The notes beneath the pieces are model-generated. The model had not been told where the DNA came from. It searched no databases and saw nothing but the letters and a program-made list of their open reading frames with translations. Shown here piece by piece: positions 11,327 through 23,865 of a stretch of DNA of 64,000 nucleotides. The stretch covers positions 191,532 to 255,531 of the forward strand of contig MEHQ01002204.1 of NCBI GenBank assembly GCA_008828725.1. The letters run 5' to 3'. The position numbers were made by a program, and so were the translations under genes. Source of the stretch: Saccharina japonica (lineage: Eukaryota > Sar > Phaeophyceae > Laminariales > Laminariaceae). Each line of letters opens with the position of its first letter. Position 1 is the first letter of the stretch.

Positions 11327-14300
11327 TGTTGTGACGGTGCACCTAAAGAGTACGCAATGAGCGAAGGCACTGAGGGGGAACCCAGTCCAAGGGCGATGAA
11401 GAATGAATGTACCCTCGTGACACAGGCCTCCTTACGTGGAATACCGGCTAAATACCGAATCTCGTGGGGGGGGGGGGGGCTCTTGCTCATACATTAGGTG
11501 GAGCGAGCCCATGACACAAGCTTATGTATATGGAGTACCGGCTAACTACCGAATCTCGTGGGGAGGGCCATCTTGCTCACATATTGAGTCTAGCGAGCAC
11601 ATGACACATCTGAGGTATTTATATACCAACCACTCTGTTAGTTGGAGCCTCGTCTGCTGGAGGAGACTAGAGCACGGATGTCACTAATGCCGGCACCTGT
11701 TCACCAACACAACGCTAGTTGTATCAATGCACGAACTCGGTACAAGCTAAACCTTGTGTCCGTCAGCAGTCGAGATTTGTTCAGGTAACCCCCGGATCCT
11801 GGTTATCACGAGCAGCAAGCGATAACGGGAAACCATTACCACAAAAGGTCGTTGACCTAGGTTGACCAGACGCGAAGTTTGTATCATGGTGTCCGAACCA
11901 AGAATCGAACTCGGGTTTCCACAGTTGCGTGCATGTTTGTTGAAGTGTCAAACGTCTCACGTCCCACAAACAAATAAGCTGACTAGTACGAATATACGGC
12001 ATGCATGTATGTATGTATGCACGTACGTATCATAGAGATGTATGTTTCTGAAACAAATGCAGACATGCAAATATAACCTGGTATATATGTGTGTAATATA
12101 TATATATATATCTATGTGCGTTCTTGGATGCGGTCACCTCCTATTTGTGGTTGTTTTGTTTTGGAATATGCCCACTATGAATGACGGGATTTCCCCCGTG
12201 TGTATTGGGCGAATGGTAATTGCTTCGACGCGCGCATGTCTACGCCGGGGACAGTCTCGTAACAAGGGTAGAGGGGTGGCCACATATTAGCACGACAATC
12301 GGGCAAATCGGTGTTTAACCGGGCTACACTCGTTGCAAGACAGGCGTCGAGTGCGGGCCCCATTCTTCAGGAGAATTGTGCCTCTAGCGGTAGTGACAAC
12401 GTCATCAACAGCTGCATACCTCTCGTGCATGTCAAAGTTGAGTTGCCCTTACCTATGGCAGCCCTAACTTATACGTGCCGATAGGGTAAGTTTTACTGAG
12501 GTGTAGTTCTTAGCCTACAGGAACAGATACGTCGGTAGAATTATGTTAGCCATTAGAAGACCCACAAGCGAGTGATACAACTGGTATAACAAAACGGAGC
12601 AAGAGATGGCTGTAGGGCCGAGATGCGAAGACATAAGGTCCCCGCGCGTCAGCTTAGATGTGTACTAGCGAGATGATGCGACGGCATGTTGTCGGGACCG
12701 ATTGCTAGCAACTTCGAAGAGAGAACAATAGTTGATACCTCGTGCAGGGTTGATAGAACAAAGAAAGGCCTTGCCACAAGGCCGATACGCGCAGATGTGA
12801 TGTCCCAGCGCGTCAACTAAGAGGGGTGTTGCTATGATGACGCAACTGCATTCTGTCAGGGCCTATTGATGGCATCCTCGAAGGGACGACACTAGCTTAT
12901 ATCCAGTCGTATTGGCTTACAAAACGCAGCAAGAGTATGCCATAGAGTCAAGATACACAGACGCGTGCGAGATGACTGGATTATGCAATGTCACCGCGGG
13001 TCGCTATTTTCTTTTGAGACGGCAACAGCAAAAGACGACAGCTTGTGCTTCGTGTTTGTTCAATAGGTGTACGAGTATGATGGCATATACATAATTATCC
13101 TTGGATAAAACGGCGTTTCTATAATAGTGCCTTTGTAAAGAAGTGAAATACTGTTGTTGTTATCAGCCGACACCGTGAACGGTATCGCGTGGCTGACCTG
13201 TGTCAGTCCAACCGGCTGGGGGTGGAGGTACAACGGCTTGGTAGAGTCATACCTAAAATATGTATGATTTCAAGCTGTATGTAGGTGGGATCGAGTGGGA
13301 AGTTTGTATAGTCACTCAGTGTGCTGGAACACGACCAGCTCGAGGAGCAGAGGTAAGCCGACTATTATCGTTGTTGTCAGCTTACACCGTCAATGGTATC
13401 CCGTGGCTGACCTGTGCCAGGCCAACCGGCTTGCTTTATATAGGATTGCAATCGGTATGTAAGGGGTAATCGAGTGGGGAGTTGGCATGGTCACTCAGTG
13501 AGCAGGCAAAAGGGCAGCGCGATGAGCAGAACTAAGCTCACTACCCAGGCGTGAGTGCGAAACATCGACAAAAGGTCGATGCAGAGTACCGAGCTAAAAG
13601 GAGTTCGCATAAAAGTGTAGCAAGCTGGCAAACGGTTAACGGGACGTGGGGATACGTACGGTATCACGGGTGAAAGGGTTAAACGGCGGCCAAAGGTCGA
13701 CACGGATCTCCAAACCCATAGAAAGGCGTTCGTATGAAAGCACAGCACGCCGGCAAAACCCTAGCGTGGGGTGTGGCCTCGTACGGTGCCTCGGGCGATA
13801 GTATGAATCGTCGACAAAATGATCTAAGCCAAGCCAAAACCCCCTAAAACTTATACACCGCTCACCCGAATCATTGGCAACCCATGATCGTTTGAGAAAC
13901 ACTGGACCTTGGGTTGAAATATAGTTGCCGAAACAGTGTCTTCTGGTATAGTGCACCATCGGGAGTGTCGCCTGATTGTCCCCTTCTGGCCACTCAGCGA
14001 GGGGGGATGTTACGACGGTGCACCTCGATAGTACGCACTCTTTGAAGGCGGTAAGGGGAAACCCAGTTCAAGGGCGATGAACAATGAAAGTTCCTTCGTG
14101 GAACAGGCCTCCTTACGTGGAATACGAGCTGAATACCGAGTCTCGTGAGGAGGGACCTTGTTTCCCACAGCTTTAGAGCAGCGAGCACGTGAAACATCTG
14201 GGTCATATCTAACGCAACAACTCTGTCAGTTGGAGCTTCGCCTGCTGGAGCAGGTGGGAGCAGCAAGTCACAACGCCGGCACGTGTTCACGATTATCCAG

Positions 14301-14466
14301 GTACTGTCAACGCTCGAGCTCGGTGCAAGGTAAATCGTGTGTCTGTCAGCAGTCGAGCTATTAAGGTGACCCCCAGATATCGGTTATCACGAGCAGTAAG
14401 CGATAACGAGAAACAGGTACCACAAGCTGTCCTTGACCTATGATGACCAGACGAAACTGTTGTACA
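11327..14466 (+). mobile_element. Old LTR element without coding capacity (fossil)
   Basis: Direct repeats at 11327-11886 and 14008-14466 are LTRs: both start TGTT and end in CA. The first is longer because about 100 bp are duplicated inside it. TGGTGTCCGAACC follows the first LTR as primer site; GAGGGGGGA precedes the second as polypurine tract. LTRs are well diverged (about a fifth of positions by eye in the first 115 bp), so it is old. The 2.1 kb interior shows no recognisable gene and holds an imperfect direct repeat (13138-13540). Looks like a non-autonomous (TRIM/LARD-type) element. Confidence 0.8.
13138..13540 (+). repeat. Imperfect direct repeat inside the old LTR element
   Basis: Two units of about 200 bp share GGTATC(G/C)CGTGGCTGACCTGTG, AACCGGCT, ATCGAGTGGG and GTCACTCAGTG in the same order. 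Confidence 0.75.
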
Positions 14467-17103
14467 GCTATATGCGTAGCATCAACAACAAACGTATTAT
14501 TGGCGTTACAGCAGCTATTAATAGTCCCACCGTCAATAGTAACTCAGCATGACTGGAATGTCGACGACAGTTTATCCGTGTCCCACTTCCAGCCTATTTA
14601 TTGAAGAACATATCAAAGCGTCCAAAGGGTGTAAGTTTACCGTACCTCCTTGCTTGTACAGTATACGCCTGGTTTACGTAAAGTGCAAGGTAATGCTATT
14701 CGCATATGGCCGACATTGTACCAGAACCAAAGTCATCGATATCACCCTATGATCGTACATGAAACTCCGAAAACTGCAGAGTACCGCTTTGCCGTGGACC
14801 ATTCAGATGACGATGGTGATCGAGATAAAAATAAAACAAGGCCGGGTGGATTGCTCATGATTCGGAATTGAGGGCTGAACGATGTTGTGTGACGCAGTAC
14901 AGTGTGGCAATTTCAGCAGCTGCACTAATAGCGATCACGTGCCAGGGGTGTCTCAGGGACGATAAATATTCTGAAACATATGTACATCGAGCAGTAATTG
15001 ACATCACCCCCACGGCGGTACTTTAGCTGAGTACGAAGGCATACATGTGGCAGAGGAGGCGTTACGCTTTCCGTCGACGGTTGCGGGAAGGGGAACTTGT
15101 CGTGTTGCTCCATTGCAAGAGCCGGAACGCAAATGTTACACCTTCAACCCGTGTGCACACGGTGGGTATATTTGTTGAGCTCACTCCATTCACAGCCAGC
15201 TTCGCGCACACAGTAGCTAGCACAGGTAAGGAGAGTAGCTACGCAGCACAGGCGGGTGCTTGTCATAGAGACAGGTCGAGACATCTTGGAACGGGGTCGG
15301 AAAGGAAATGGCAAGATGAGCACACACAAAGCATCATGGACTACGATTGTAGATACGTGTGTATCGATTTGTCTAGCGTTATGCCGCAAACTACGAAATT
15401 TCAAAACCTCCGATGGTGTTTATCGTTTCCCGACTGCATATTAGACGAGTCCTTCTCTCGGAATGAAGGGTGTGGTCCCTGCTCGCTGCTCAGTGACTCC
15501 GCTTGGGACCCCGTTTCAGGGATATCGACCAAACTAACTACAGCTTTGTTTGGTGTTATCGACCACCTATCATATGAACAGCGTGACCTACCAGCAGTAT
15601 GGTTAGGATCATGTTGGTTGCGCCCATGCCGCGCATTGAGACCCTTTTCATTGAAACACGAACAACAACGCGTATCGTGATATCCTCCATTCAACCACGC
15701 CGTTACCGTTTCCGTAATCGTCACTTCATTCGGTCCATAATTCTCTCTGAAGTCACAGGAGAGATATATTACCATCCCTCGCAACATGTTTAGCATACCA
15801 ACATAATTTTTCCGTACATACGCGTCACAACGTTTCCGTTTGTACATGCTCTGATCTACACTATGTGAAACGAGCTCTGTACCTTTGTGACTGCCCTCCT
15901 ATTGACCCCCCTAGGGCGGTGCATACTCGCTCTGCCACTCATCTAACTCGAGCGTCCGTGTGCCATGCACGGGCTTCTTCTCCACAAGCACGCCTTACAA
16001 CTCAGGCTGTCAAAATGTCATCATGCCGTCTGACCTCATAGACCCCCATCTGCTGGTAGTAGTGTCGCTGAGCCGTCCTAGTTCCGTCTCTCGTCTCGAT
16101 AGATTGACAAGACAGGTGCGGTTGGCTTGGTTTGAGTCTCAGAGTTCATGAACTTCTCTCGCCCCGGAAAACGCACTGTGGGCCTGTAGACTCCACTCGT
16201 AACGAGGGTTTCATAGAGGCATTATTTCCTGGGGTGTATCCATATCAACTCTTTGGTTTTGATCGGCTGATTGCTCGGCATGAAACCCGTCTTTTGTATG
16301 CATGTCAGCCGCTCAGGCAGCCCTCTTTCAGGCAACCACCTCATTCGGCTTCAATCCAGTGGTTGCACTCGAACGGCTATCGTACAGGCCTCTCGACGCT
16401 TTCCTTGGCAATGCCCTGTTGCGTCAACCCACTGTGACACCCCCCCCAGCTTGTTGGCTCTAGCGCCAGCAACGGGGCTTGACCCTCGTCGGTATTTACT
16501 GAGTCAGGTACTGACCAGTGTTTTTTTAAACTCCGCTTATTTCCTACTGTGGCCGTGCTGCCGCCCTTTACCGATGTTTTGGGTAACGCCCGCCAAAACA
16601 GTGGGATCCTTGGCCTGGCTTACCTCGTCGGTCTCGCCTTTGTCCTTAAATCATTTTCCGCCTCTAAGACAGTCAACTTATCCCAGTCGTTGTCTGGGAA
16701 TCTGACGCGCCAGTAAGGCGAGGAGAAGTCGTAAACCTGTCCTACCCGGTCTACCTTCCTACCTCCCACCATGTGCGATCTAGTGACCGTTGTCCCTTAT
16801 TGGGAATTGGGCTAGGGCTTGACTTCTACTTATTATGCGCGCGCTTTGCTTCAGGCAGGGTACCTTCTGGGTTTGTTTTGCATTATGGGGGTGCAGGTTC
16901 CATAGGACGTGAAAGGTGTGTAGCTATAGTGGGGTAAAAATGTATAACATTTCGGTCTCTGTGACACAGTCTGAGGGAACGCCATCTAGAAGCCTTGCTC
17001 GATGCTCCGAACGAACTGTCCCTGATTTACATCGGTGCTACTGCGACCGAGTCTACTCTGAGACCAATTTCTGCCCCCCACGATATTTTCCTGAACTCGT
17101 CCC
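14467..17103. other. Unassigned stretch with weak open frames
   Basis: A 211-codon plus-strand frame (15045-15680) and a 148-codon minus-strand frame (15401-15847) overlap on opposite strands. Neither looks like a known protein. The part from about 16.0 kb may belong to the Gypsy remnant's 3' side. Confidence 0.4.
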
Positions 17104-18470
17104 CTATATGGGGTGTCTCAGGTCTGATGAGCGCCTGCACAAGGGTTTGAGTAGTACTACAGACACAGTGCGGGATCGGTTTCTTCGCCCTTCCATTACT
17201 ATAACCGCGCTCAGATACTTAAACACGACCTTAGTCACAGTCCACGGACCTGCCCATTTTTCGTGGAACAACCTTTGTCCCATCCCCTGTAGGAAGAGTG
17301 AGCTATCGCTCTCTCGCGCCAAGACAAGGTCTCCCTCGGCAAAGTGTACCCCTGCCGATGGTCTCGATATCTTGGCATTACGGCGTTGTCTGGCTGTCTC
17401 CTTATCATCGTGGACCTCGTGGATCTTCTTCAGTGCATCCGCGACCTCCCGCATGTTGTGCCTGCAATGCCCAATGAAGTGTCTGGGACCACCTGTGGTC
17501 GCAGTGTCTTCCATCTGTGGGACCACCATGCCAAGCATTGTGCGCGGGGTACGACCGAATAGGAGCTGGAAAACGGTCATGGCGGAGGGTAGCGATGTGT
17601 CTGGCATAGTACGTTTGATCCAACAGGCGGCGGTAACGTACTCGTCCCACCTAGTCGGCCAGGCCTTACAAAGCTCATATAGCACATTTGGGGTTCAGGC
17701 TCCTACCGTCTCCAAGACCCCCTGACCGTTGGTGGTCCGCTGGGCGGAACTTTACCAAAACCTTCAACCATCGACCTAAGTGTTCCGTTAACGCAGCCGT
17801 GAATCCCCCCGCACCATCGGCTTTAGTGAACGAGGGCGCCCCAAATGTGAGGCAGATAATTAGGAGCAGACGGGTGGCTCCATGTGCCACCTTCCACGGC
17901 AAAGGGTATTCCAAGGGAAAGCGGGAAGCTCCATCCACTATGAGTAGCAGGTAGTCGTTTCCTGCTTCCGACGTGTTCGGAAACTTTTGTAGGTCTACCT
18001 CTAGCACCTCCCATGCCTCCAAACATCTGACGGGCAGCATTGCTACCTGTTAGCTACGCCACTGCTTCCTGAGCCTAACCCACACAACAATACATTCTCG
18101 CGTGTGTCTCTACATATGCCAGGCCAGTGGAATCTGTCTCGTAACAACGATAACGTTCTTGCGACTCAAGAGTGTCCATGTTGCCAACGTATAAAAGCTA
18201 GCACGTCCGGTACCAGGTTGCTTGGGACGGCCCGTACCGACGTTCGTCTCATCAACGTTCCGTATCGCTCTATCTCCAGCCACATGAGGATCTGGTCATC
18301 TATGAGAAACCTATCTATGTCTGCTTCTGTCAAACCGTTCTGTCTGGATACCTCTCCCATCCCTCCCTGGGCACATAACGCTCGCCGCCTGTGTTGAACT
18401 AGGTAGGAGTCTGCTGTCGGCATCCTGACCAAGTGAGGCACGTCTTGCAGCGACTGGATTGGCACGCTCT
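17104..18470 (-). mobile_element. Ty3/Gypsy-type pol remnant, integrase part (fossil)
   Basis: On the minus strand, pieces resemble the integrase zinc-binding region (about 18.1-18.4 kb), the integrase catalytic core (about 17.7-18.0 kb) and the integrase C-terminus with a GPY/F-like motif (about 17.1-17.5 kb). Order and spacing fit a Gypsy polyprotein. RT, RNase H and gag were not found, and no LTR pair is visible. Broken, with several interruptions. The element may extend over about 16.0-19.3 kb, but that is a guess. Confidence 0.75.
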
Positions 18471-18926
18471 ATCGCCGTCGTCACCGGTGGTTCTCCCTGC
18501 CGTGCCGACCCCTCCCCCCTTGCTGCAAGTCGTATCTCAACAGGGTCAGGCGTGGGCTGGTCGCTTGCACCCGGAGGAGACAGGTGCCCCGAAACATGCA
18601 TCGGGCCGCGCGCCGACTTCCGATCTGGCTCGGTTCTTCTTCGTGCGCTCGTAGCGTCGCTGGTATACACGGTATTGTCGCGGGGCGAAGGAGGAGGGCG
18701 GGGGCTTCCTGGAGGGGGTTTAGTCGTACGGATGTGGGGTGCGAGCGCGGGTGGACCGCCTTACTGGTAGGGCTACGTCACCTGGTTGCATTGCTGCAAC
18801 TCGATCGTGGAACGGCAAGGTGGCGAGTTGCGAATCTCTGCCTAGGTTTTCAGATTATTCGGGCGCCTCTCCCAAAACGTCTACGGTCCGTGGGATACTA
18901 TCGAGACGATCGCGCTCAGCAGGGAT

Positions 18927-19180
18927 AGTGTTCGTGTGCTACTCGGTCCTTCCTTTCAGACTACTTCGTGTTTCTACCGGACCCCCCCCCCCCGGGTCTA
19001 CTTATCCCTCTCCCAGCGGTTCGAGTTCGTTCAACAGCTGACCACCAAGGACCAGGTGTGTTCGTGTGCTACTCGGTCCTTCCTTGCTGGCTAGGTTTTT
19101 CTCTCGGACCCCCCCCTGGGTCTACTTATCCCTCTCCCAGCGGTTCGAACTCGTTCAACAGCTCACCATCGAGGACCCGG
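18927..19180. repeat. Tandem duplication of about 128 bp
   Basis: Two neighbouring copies start GTTCGTGTGCTACTCGGTCC and share the block ending near CAACAGCT and GAGGACC. C-runs differ in length between the copies. Next to the Gypsy remnant. Confidence 0.85.
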
Positions 19181-19299
19181 CCCCTGGGGCCGACGTGGTC
19201 GGTTCATTTTCCCGTGGATGCGTCTTCCGGGAAGGAGTCGTCGATCGAATCACATTCTCTGGAACGGGTCGGAGCAAGCGGTATAAGGCGTTAGGTAGT

Positions 19300-20477
19300 T
19301 GATGTGACGTTCCCGCCCGCCTCTTCATGATCATGTCAAGTTCGGTCAGGCGTAACGACCACCGGTAAAGCTTGGGGTCGAGGTCGCGGCTACGAACTAA
19401 CCAAAGCAGCGCGGGGTATGTGTGGTCTATATTTTGTGGTCAGAACACGTGGTATATCACATACAAAGACGCACCGCAGTCCGAGTACTCGAAAACCATG
19501 AAAAACCCGAATCAGACAACATCATAGATCGTACGACACCATTTTTTTATATCGTCAGCACGCGAAAGCGTAACCGATCCCTCACTGCATCGAGGTAGGT
19601 ACCACTCTGAGCGTTGAGCCCACCGCCGATGATGGGCCGCGTGGTAAACGCAAACATTTGCCGAGTTCCTGGTTGCGATAACATGCAACACAGGGTAGGT
19701 GTGGGCTGAATGTTTTGGTGTGCACAGTTTAACCCACAGCAATATAATGTAACCGACAATAACAAAAACAAAATATAAATAATACCTGGTATTAAATGTT
19801 AAAAATACGAACAAGTTAGAACTACAAAAACAAAAAAAAACCCTTTAAAATATAAAAAAAGATACTACAGTACGTACTAACAACAATTATCCCACAGGGG
19901 TGTGGTCGTGTAATAAAGCATGGCGTGCTTGTCCTTTACGCACCCCTACGGGCTAACCCGCTACGTACATGCGTCGTGCGATAACCCCGAATGCACCCGT
20001 CCTGCGGAAATAGATTAAACCGCTTGAATATGGTTAACGCACACACCCTTCCATACCCCCGATACGTGCGATGCTTTTTAAATATACAGCCGACGCACTG
20101 ACTGGTTTACGGTGGGACGGTCGGTACTGCTGCTTCTTGTATATTAAAAAATTTAAAAACAACAGCTGTGAGCTCGAGGATTTCGTCGAAGCTCATCTTT
20201 GCTACGACGTAGCTGAGTTTGTATATTATATGCGTACAGGATACGCGTGCCGATTCAACGAATACATCAATTTGCTCGTGTTCCATACACTAACATATAT
20301 ACAAATACGTGTTCGTGCATTTTGATACGTATAACCTAACTAACCTTGATAATATCAAGATGCAAGAGCCAGTATCGCAGAGTATCGGGGCGAGAAAAAA
20401 CTCTACCTGGATGGCAAAGGATTCAAGCAATGAAAGGGTGAGAAAAAAAAGGACCTACGGCGGTGTCATATACAGGG
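19300..20477. other. Unassigned AT-rich stretch
   Basis: Nothing recognised beyond A-runs near 19.8 kb and CpG-containing low-complexity sequence. Confidence 0.4.
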
Positions 20478-20658
20478 CAGTACAGTTAGTAGTACATCTA
20501 ATAAGAAACAGGAAATGTGGACCAGGCTGGATTTCTTATTTTTAAGAGGGCGCTTTCCACCGTAATGTCAAGATAACGACTCCGTAAATTGGTATTTTCC
20601 TCTGAATCTCAGCCTGGCTTTCTTATCAGTCTGTTTCTTATGAGGTATCACGTACTAC
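20478..20658. mobile_element. MITE C copy 1
   Basis: CAGTACAG, then ATCTAATAAGAAACAGG on the left; CAGTCTGTTTCTTATGAGGT on the right; inner inverted GGCTGGATTTCTTA and CAGCCTGGCTTTCTTA. Confidence 0.75.
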
Positions 20659-21760
20659 TATAATACTGCTGTGTATACGAGTATGAATGTGCAGTATTAA
20701 TAATAGTAGTAATAGGCAGTGTGAAAAGCAGGTGCCTGGTAAAATTTACGGGGTATTTCAGGGTTTCTGTATACTCATGAACATCTAAAATATCGAAATC
20801 ACCCAATTACCAATTACTCATTTCTGCCCACGCTTTGCCCGTAGAACATTTAGGACACACCCCTCTTTCGGACCAACAGCAAGGCAGTTCCAACCAGCCC
20901 ATGGTCTTAATGCAACCCCAACGTGTCGTTCCTCGTACCTGATTATTTAATCATTTTAAACGATGTGCAATCGAAAAGTTGCTCAAAACTCATCTTTGCG
21001 AAGAGAGTTATGAAACAAACAAACAAACACAAGAAAATCTGGAATTAAAAACCAAAAATGAGCGGGCAAGATATTGGGAAATTTGGATTGGGAGATTTGG
21101 ATTGGGAAATTTTGAAGTACTTCTTCTAGGGGCGCTTCTGTCTCCCTGCGTCATTTGTATTCTGTTTAATTTCATAATACGTTTTTTATTTGTCTGTTTG
21201 TTCTTATTTTTTGGTTCGGCTCGTGTCGCTGTGTTCTCGTACCCGGTACGTTACGCATCTCACTTGCTTTACCCATTAATTTGCGTTTATTTTGTTTGGG
21301 TTTTTCTCTGTTTCACAGCAGTCTGTGACCACAGAATTTGTGTCTCTCTAGGACTGGGAATCAGGACAGGCACTGGGTGTACTGATTTGGTTGAGTGGAA
21401 AGAACGGGAGACAACAACAACAACTGCCGTATTTAGAAAATTCAGGAAAAAAAACGATTACGTATTACGGTATTACGGTATTACGGTACTATACGTATCA
21501 TACGCGTACAAAAAAATATAAGCCCCAGGATACCCCTTCTTTCCACCGTGCGTATGTATGTAACCTATTTCAATAGCAAGCAGCATATATACCCCTTTTA
21601 CAACGGGAGTAAGCAACTTAAAGCCAACACAACGTACAGGAGTATACGTGCACGTATGCTGATATTGTAGGGTCTGAATACAAGTAAAAATATTAATAGT
21701 CCGTCCGTGTCTGTTCTACAACCTGGTTCTGACCACCTCTTCTTGCCGGTTTCATCTGTG
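20659..21760. other. Unassigned stretch with a T-rich open frame
   Basis: A 180-codon plus-strand frame (20979-21521) is hydrophobic mostly because the DNA is T-rich. No start context, splice signals or family pattern support a gene. Confidence 0.4.
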
Positions 21761-21857
21761 ATTATCCCTTTTAGGACTGCAGTCCCGTTTTGGGGACAAA
21801 CCACGCAAATTCCAAGTAATTTGTCCCAAAAACGGGACCGCAGTTCTAAAAGGTTAC
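21761..21857. mobile_element. MITE B copy 2
   Basis: About 97 bp; a near-perfect hairpin around TTTAGGACTGCAGTCCCGTT with AATTCCAAGTAATTTGTCCC in the middle. Confidence 0.8.
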
Positions 21858-21924
21858 TCGTATTATAGCTTCGCTGCACCTATCATAGATATTTATTTAC
21901 CTACCTTCGGTAACAAACAACACC

Positions 21925-22252
21925 CTGCTCGTGCGAGAAGCTCTCGTAGAGGGCATTTGCACGGCAAGCAGTGTTAATCAGTACCTTGCAAACTATCTAC
22001 TACCTGTAATAACGTCCACGCTGCCACTGCTGGGAGGTAGCGACAACTCTCCGGCGGCAGCAAGCTGACGGCTGCTGTTTCTGTTTTTGTTGTTGTTGTT
22101 GTTGTTGTTCCGCCGCTGAAGACAGCATATTCGCTGACAGGAGTCCCGCTCCTCTCTTAAACTTGCAGCGCTTCACGGGGTGGGGTGACTACTGCTGTGG
22201 CCGGCCACCATAAAAAAGGTAAGGGCGGCGCGCGCTACTAGTATAATAGGCA
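21925..22252 (+). repeat. Dispersed repeat H, copy 2
   Basis: Homologous to 7710-7998 in inverse orientation; the (GTT)n run is longer here (about seven units). Reading frames are not conserved between the copies, so it is probably non-coding. It ends about 20 bp before MITE C copy 2. Confidence 0.75.
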
Positions 22253-22272
22253 TACAGCTGCTTACACTCGTA

Positions 22273-22456
22273 GCAGTACAGGACACACCTGATAAGAAAC
22301 ATGCTAATAAGAAATCCAGGCTGAGATATATGAGTATCATAAGAAAATCGGGAGTCGTCATATTAAAAATAGTGTGGAAGGGACCCGCTATCAAATATTA
22401 AATCCAGCCTGGACCAGATTCCCTGTTTCTTACTATTAATAGGTGTCCTGTACTAT
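22273..22456. mobile_element. MITE C copy 2 (best preserved)
   Basis: CAGTACAGGACACACCTGAT on the left and AATAGGTGTCCTGTACTATT on the right; AAGAAACATG and CCTGTTTCTTAC follow inward. About 184 bp hairpin, no ORF. Confidence 0.85.
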
Positions 22457-22464
22457 TAATATAT

Positions 22465-22870
22465 ACATTTATAAGCACGTTTTGGCTGAAACGATTTCTG
22501 AATGATCGGGCTCCTTAACCCATTCAGAACTGCAAAACTTAAACTTACACCACACTATTTCCAAGTAGTTTGTCCCCAAATATGCAGGACCAGTTCTTAA
22601 GGCGTTAACCCAAAATCGTATATACCATACACAGCAGTACTTTCATTCGTGTGCCGTAATATATTTTGCATTGTATTAAATTGTGAGGTTTCGGGATTGT
22701 TCACCGAGTACGACTCGAGCACGCGAAGCACTTTTTTTTGTCTTCCTCCTATCAAATCAGTTTTCGGGTGGGTTGTACAGCAGTAGTTCTTCTCCAATGA
22801 GTTGCAGGTCTCCTCCCACCGAGGGGGCCTCAGGAAAAAAAATGGTGCACCTCTATACCTCCACTACCCT
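22465..22870 (+). mobile_element. MITE A copy 2 (contains MITE B)
   Basis: TTTTGGCTGAAACGATTTCT, then ATGATCGGGCTCCTTAACCC on the left and AATGGTGCACCTCTATACC on the right; MITE B at 22513-22612 lies inside. Confidence 0.75.
22513..22612. mobile_element. MITE B copy 3 (nested in MITE A)
   Basis: Ends CTTAACCCATTCAGAACTG and CAGTTCTTAAGGCGTTAACC; central TTCCAAGTAGTTTGTCCCC. It interrupts a MITE A copy. Confidence 0.82.
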
Positions 22871-23074
22871 ATACCAAGCTTACAGAGTACGCGACAGAGG
22901 TTGAGAAACTGATAAATAAGAATTAGAGCCTGAGATTGTTGGGCGGAAATATGAATGCGAGACCTCTTTGTATTTTAAATATATGTATATACGAGCAATA
23001 ACGTGGAACACGCCCAGGCTTACATAATAATGCCAGTCTGGTCAATCAAACATTAGGGACTATTACCTAACAGC

Positions 23075-23252
23075 AGTGAAAAAGACTCCTAATAAGAAAC
23101 AGGCTTACAAGAAATCCAGGCTGGTATTTAGAGAGAAAATAGAAATTCGGGAGTTGTTATCTTGAAAGTAGTGTGTAAAGCACCCTCTCCCAGGTAAGAA
23201 ATCCAGCCTATGTCAGATATCCTGTTTCTTATTATCAAGGTGTTCTGTACTC
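23075..23252. mobile_element. MITE C copy 3
   Basis: CTCCTAATAAGAAACAGGCT on the left; CCTGTTTCTTATTATCAAGG and TGTTCTGTAC on the right. Confidence 0.8.
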
Positions 23253-23597
23253 TGTATTTCGCGTACTGGCTGTACGACGTGTACAGCAGCAGTAGGAGTA
23301 CGAGTGTGTGCGAGGTGTGTGTGTCATGTTTATGTTTTCCATGGAGGAATCATAACGTTGATTGTTTCGTTGTTTCAAAAATCGAACTAACGAAAACTTG
23401 CGGAATCGTTCAATTTGTTTGTTCTCGTACATATAATATTTGTTTTTGTTCCGTTTTTGTTTTCCATCCCATTTATTCTTTATTGTCTTCGTCCTTCGTT
23501 TTACCGTCCCTGCTTCCCGTGAATTGGACACACAGTAGTAGTGACAATCATTTTATTTGTTTTTCGCCCCATTCTCGACTTTTTCCTTATTTTATTC

Positions 23598-23688
23598 GAC
23601 CATTCAGAACTGAAAAAGTCATCCCTCACTAATTCCAAGCAATTTATAACCAAATATGTACGTGGCACCAGATCTTAAGGGGTTAACA
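23598..23688. mobile_element. MITE B copy 4
   Basis: CCATTCAGAACTG on the left, AGATCTTAAGGGGTTAAC on the right, with AATTCCAAGCAATTT inside. Confidence 0.75.
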
Positions 23689-23865
23689 CCATTTCGCCAA
23701 TCTACTCTGCTTGGTCGGTTTGCAGTAGAAACTATAGAGCCACCATGAAACGTGACCAAACGAAACCTCAGCGCGGGAGAGAAGAGTGAAGATTTCTGGG
23801 AATAATCTATATATGTAAATCAGGACGCGCTATTTTGACATATAATACAGTACAGCACACTGCAC

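Noticed and set aside
15045-15847. Two overlapping frames on opposite strands
   Set aside because: Neither resembles a known protein; Cys, Arg and Ser content looks random, and both cannot easily be real.
16916-17725. 269-codon plus-strand frame
   Set aside because: It is the antisense shadow of the minus-strand integrase remnant.
20979-21521. 180-codon hydrophobic open frame
   Set aside because: T-rich sequence gives hydrophobic codons by chance; no homology pattern, start context or splice sites.
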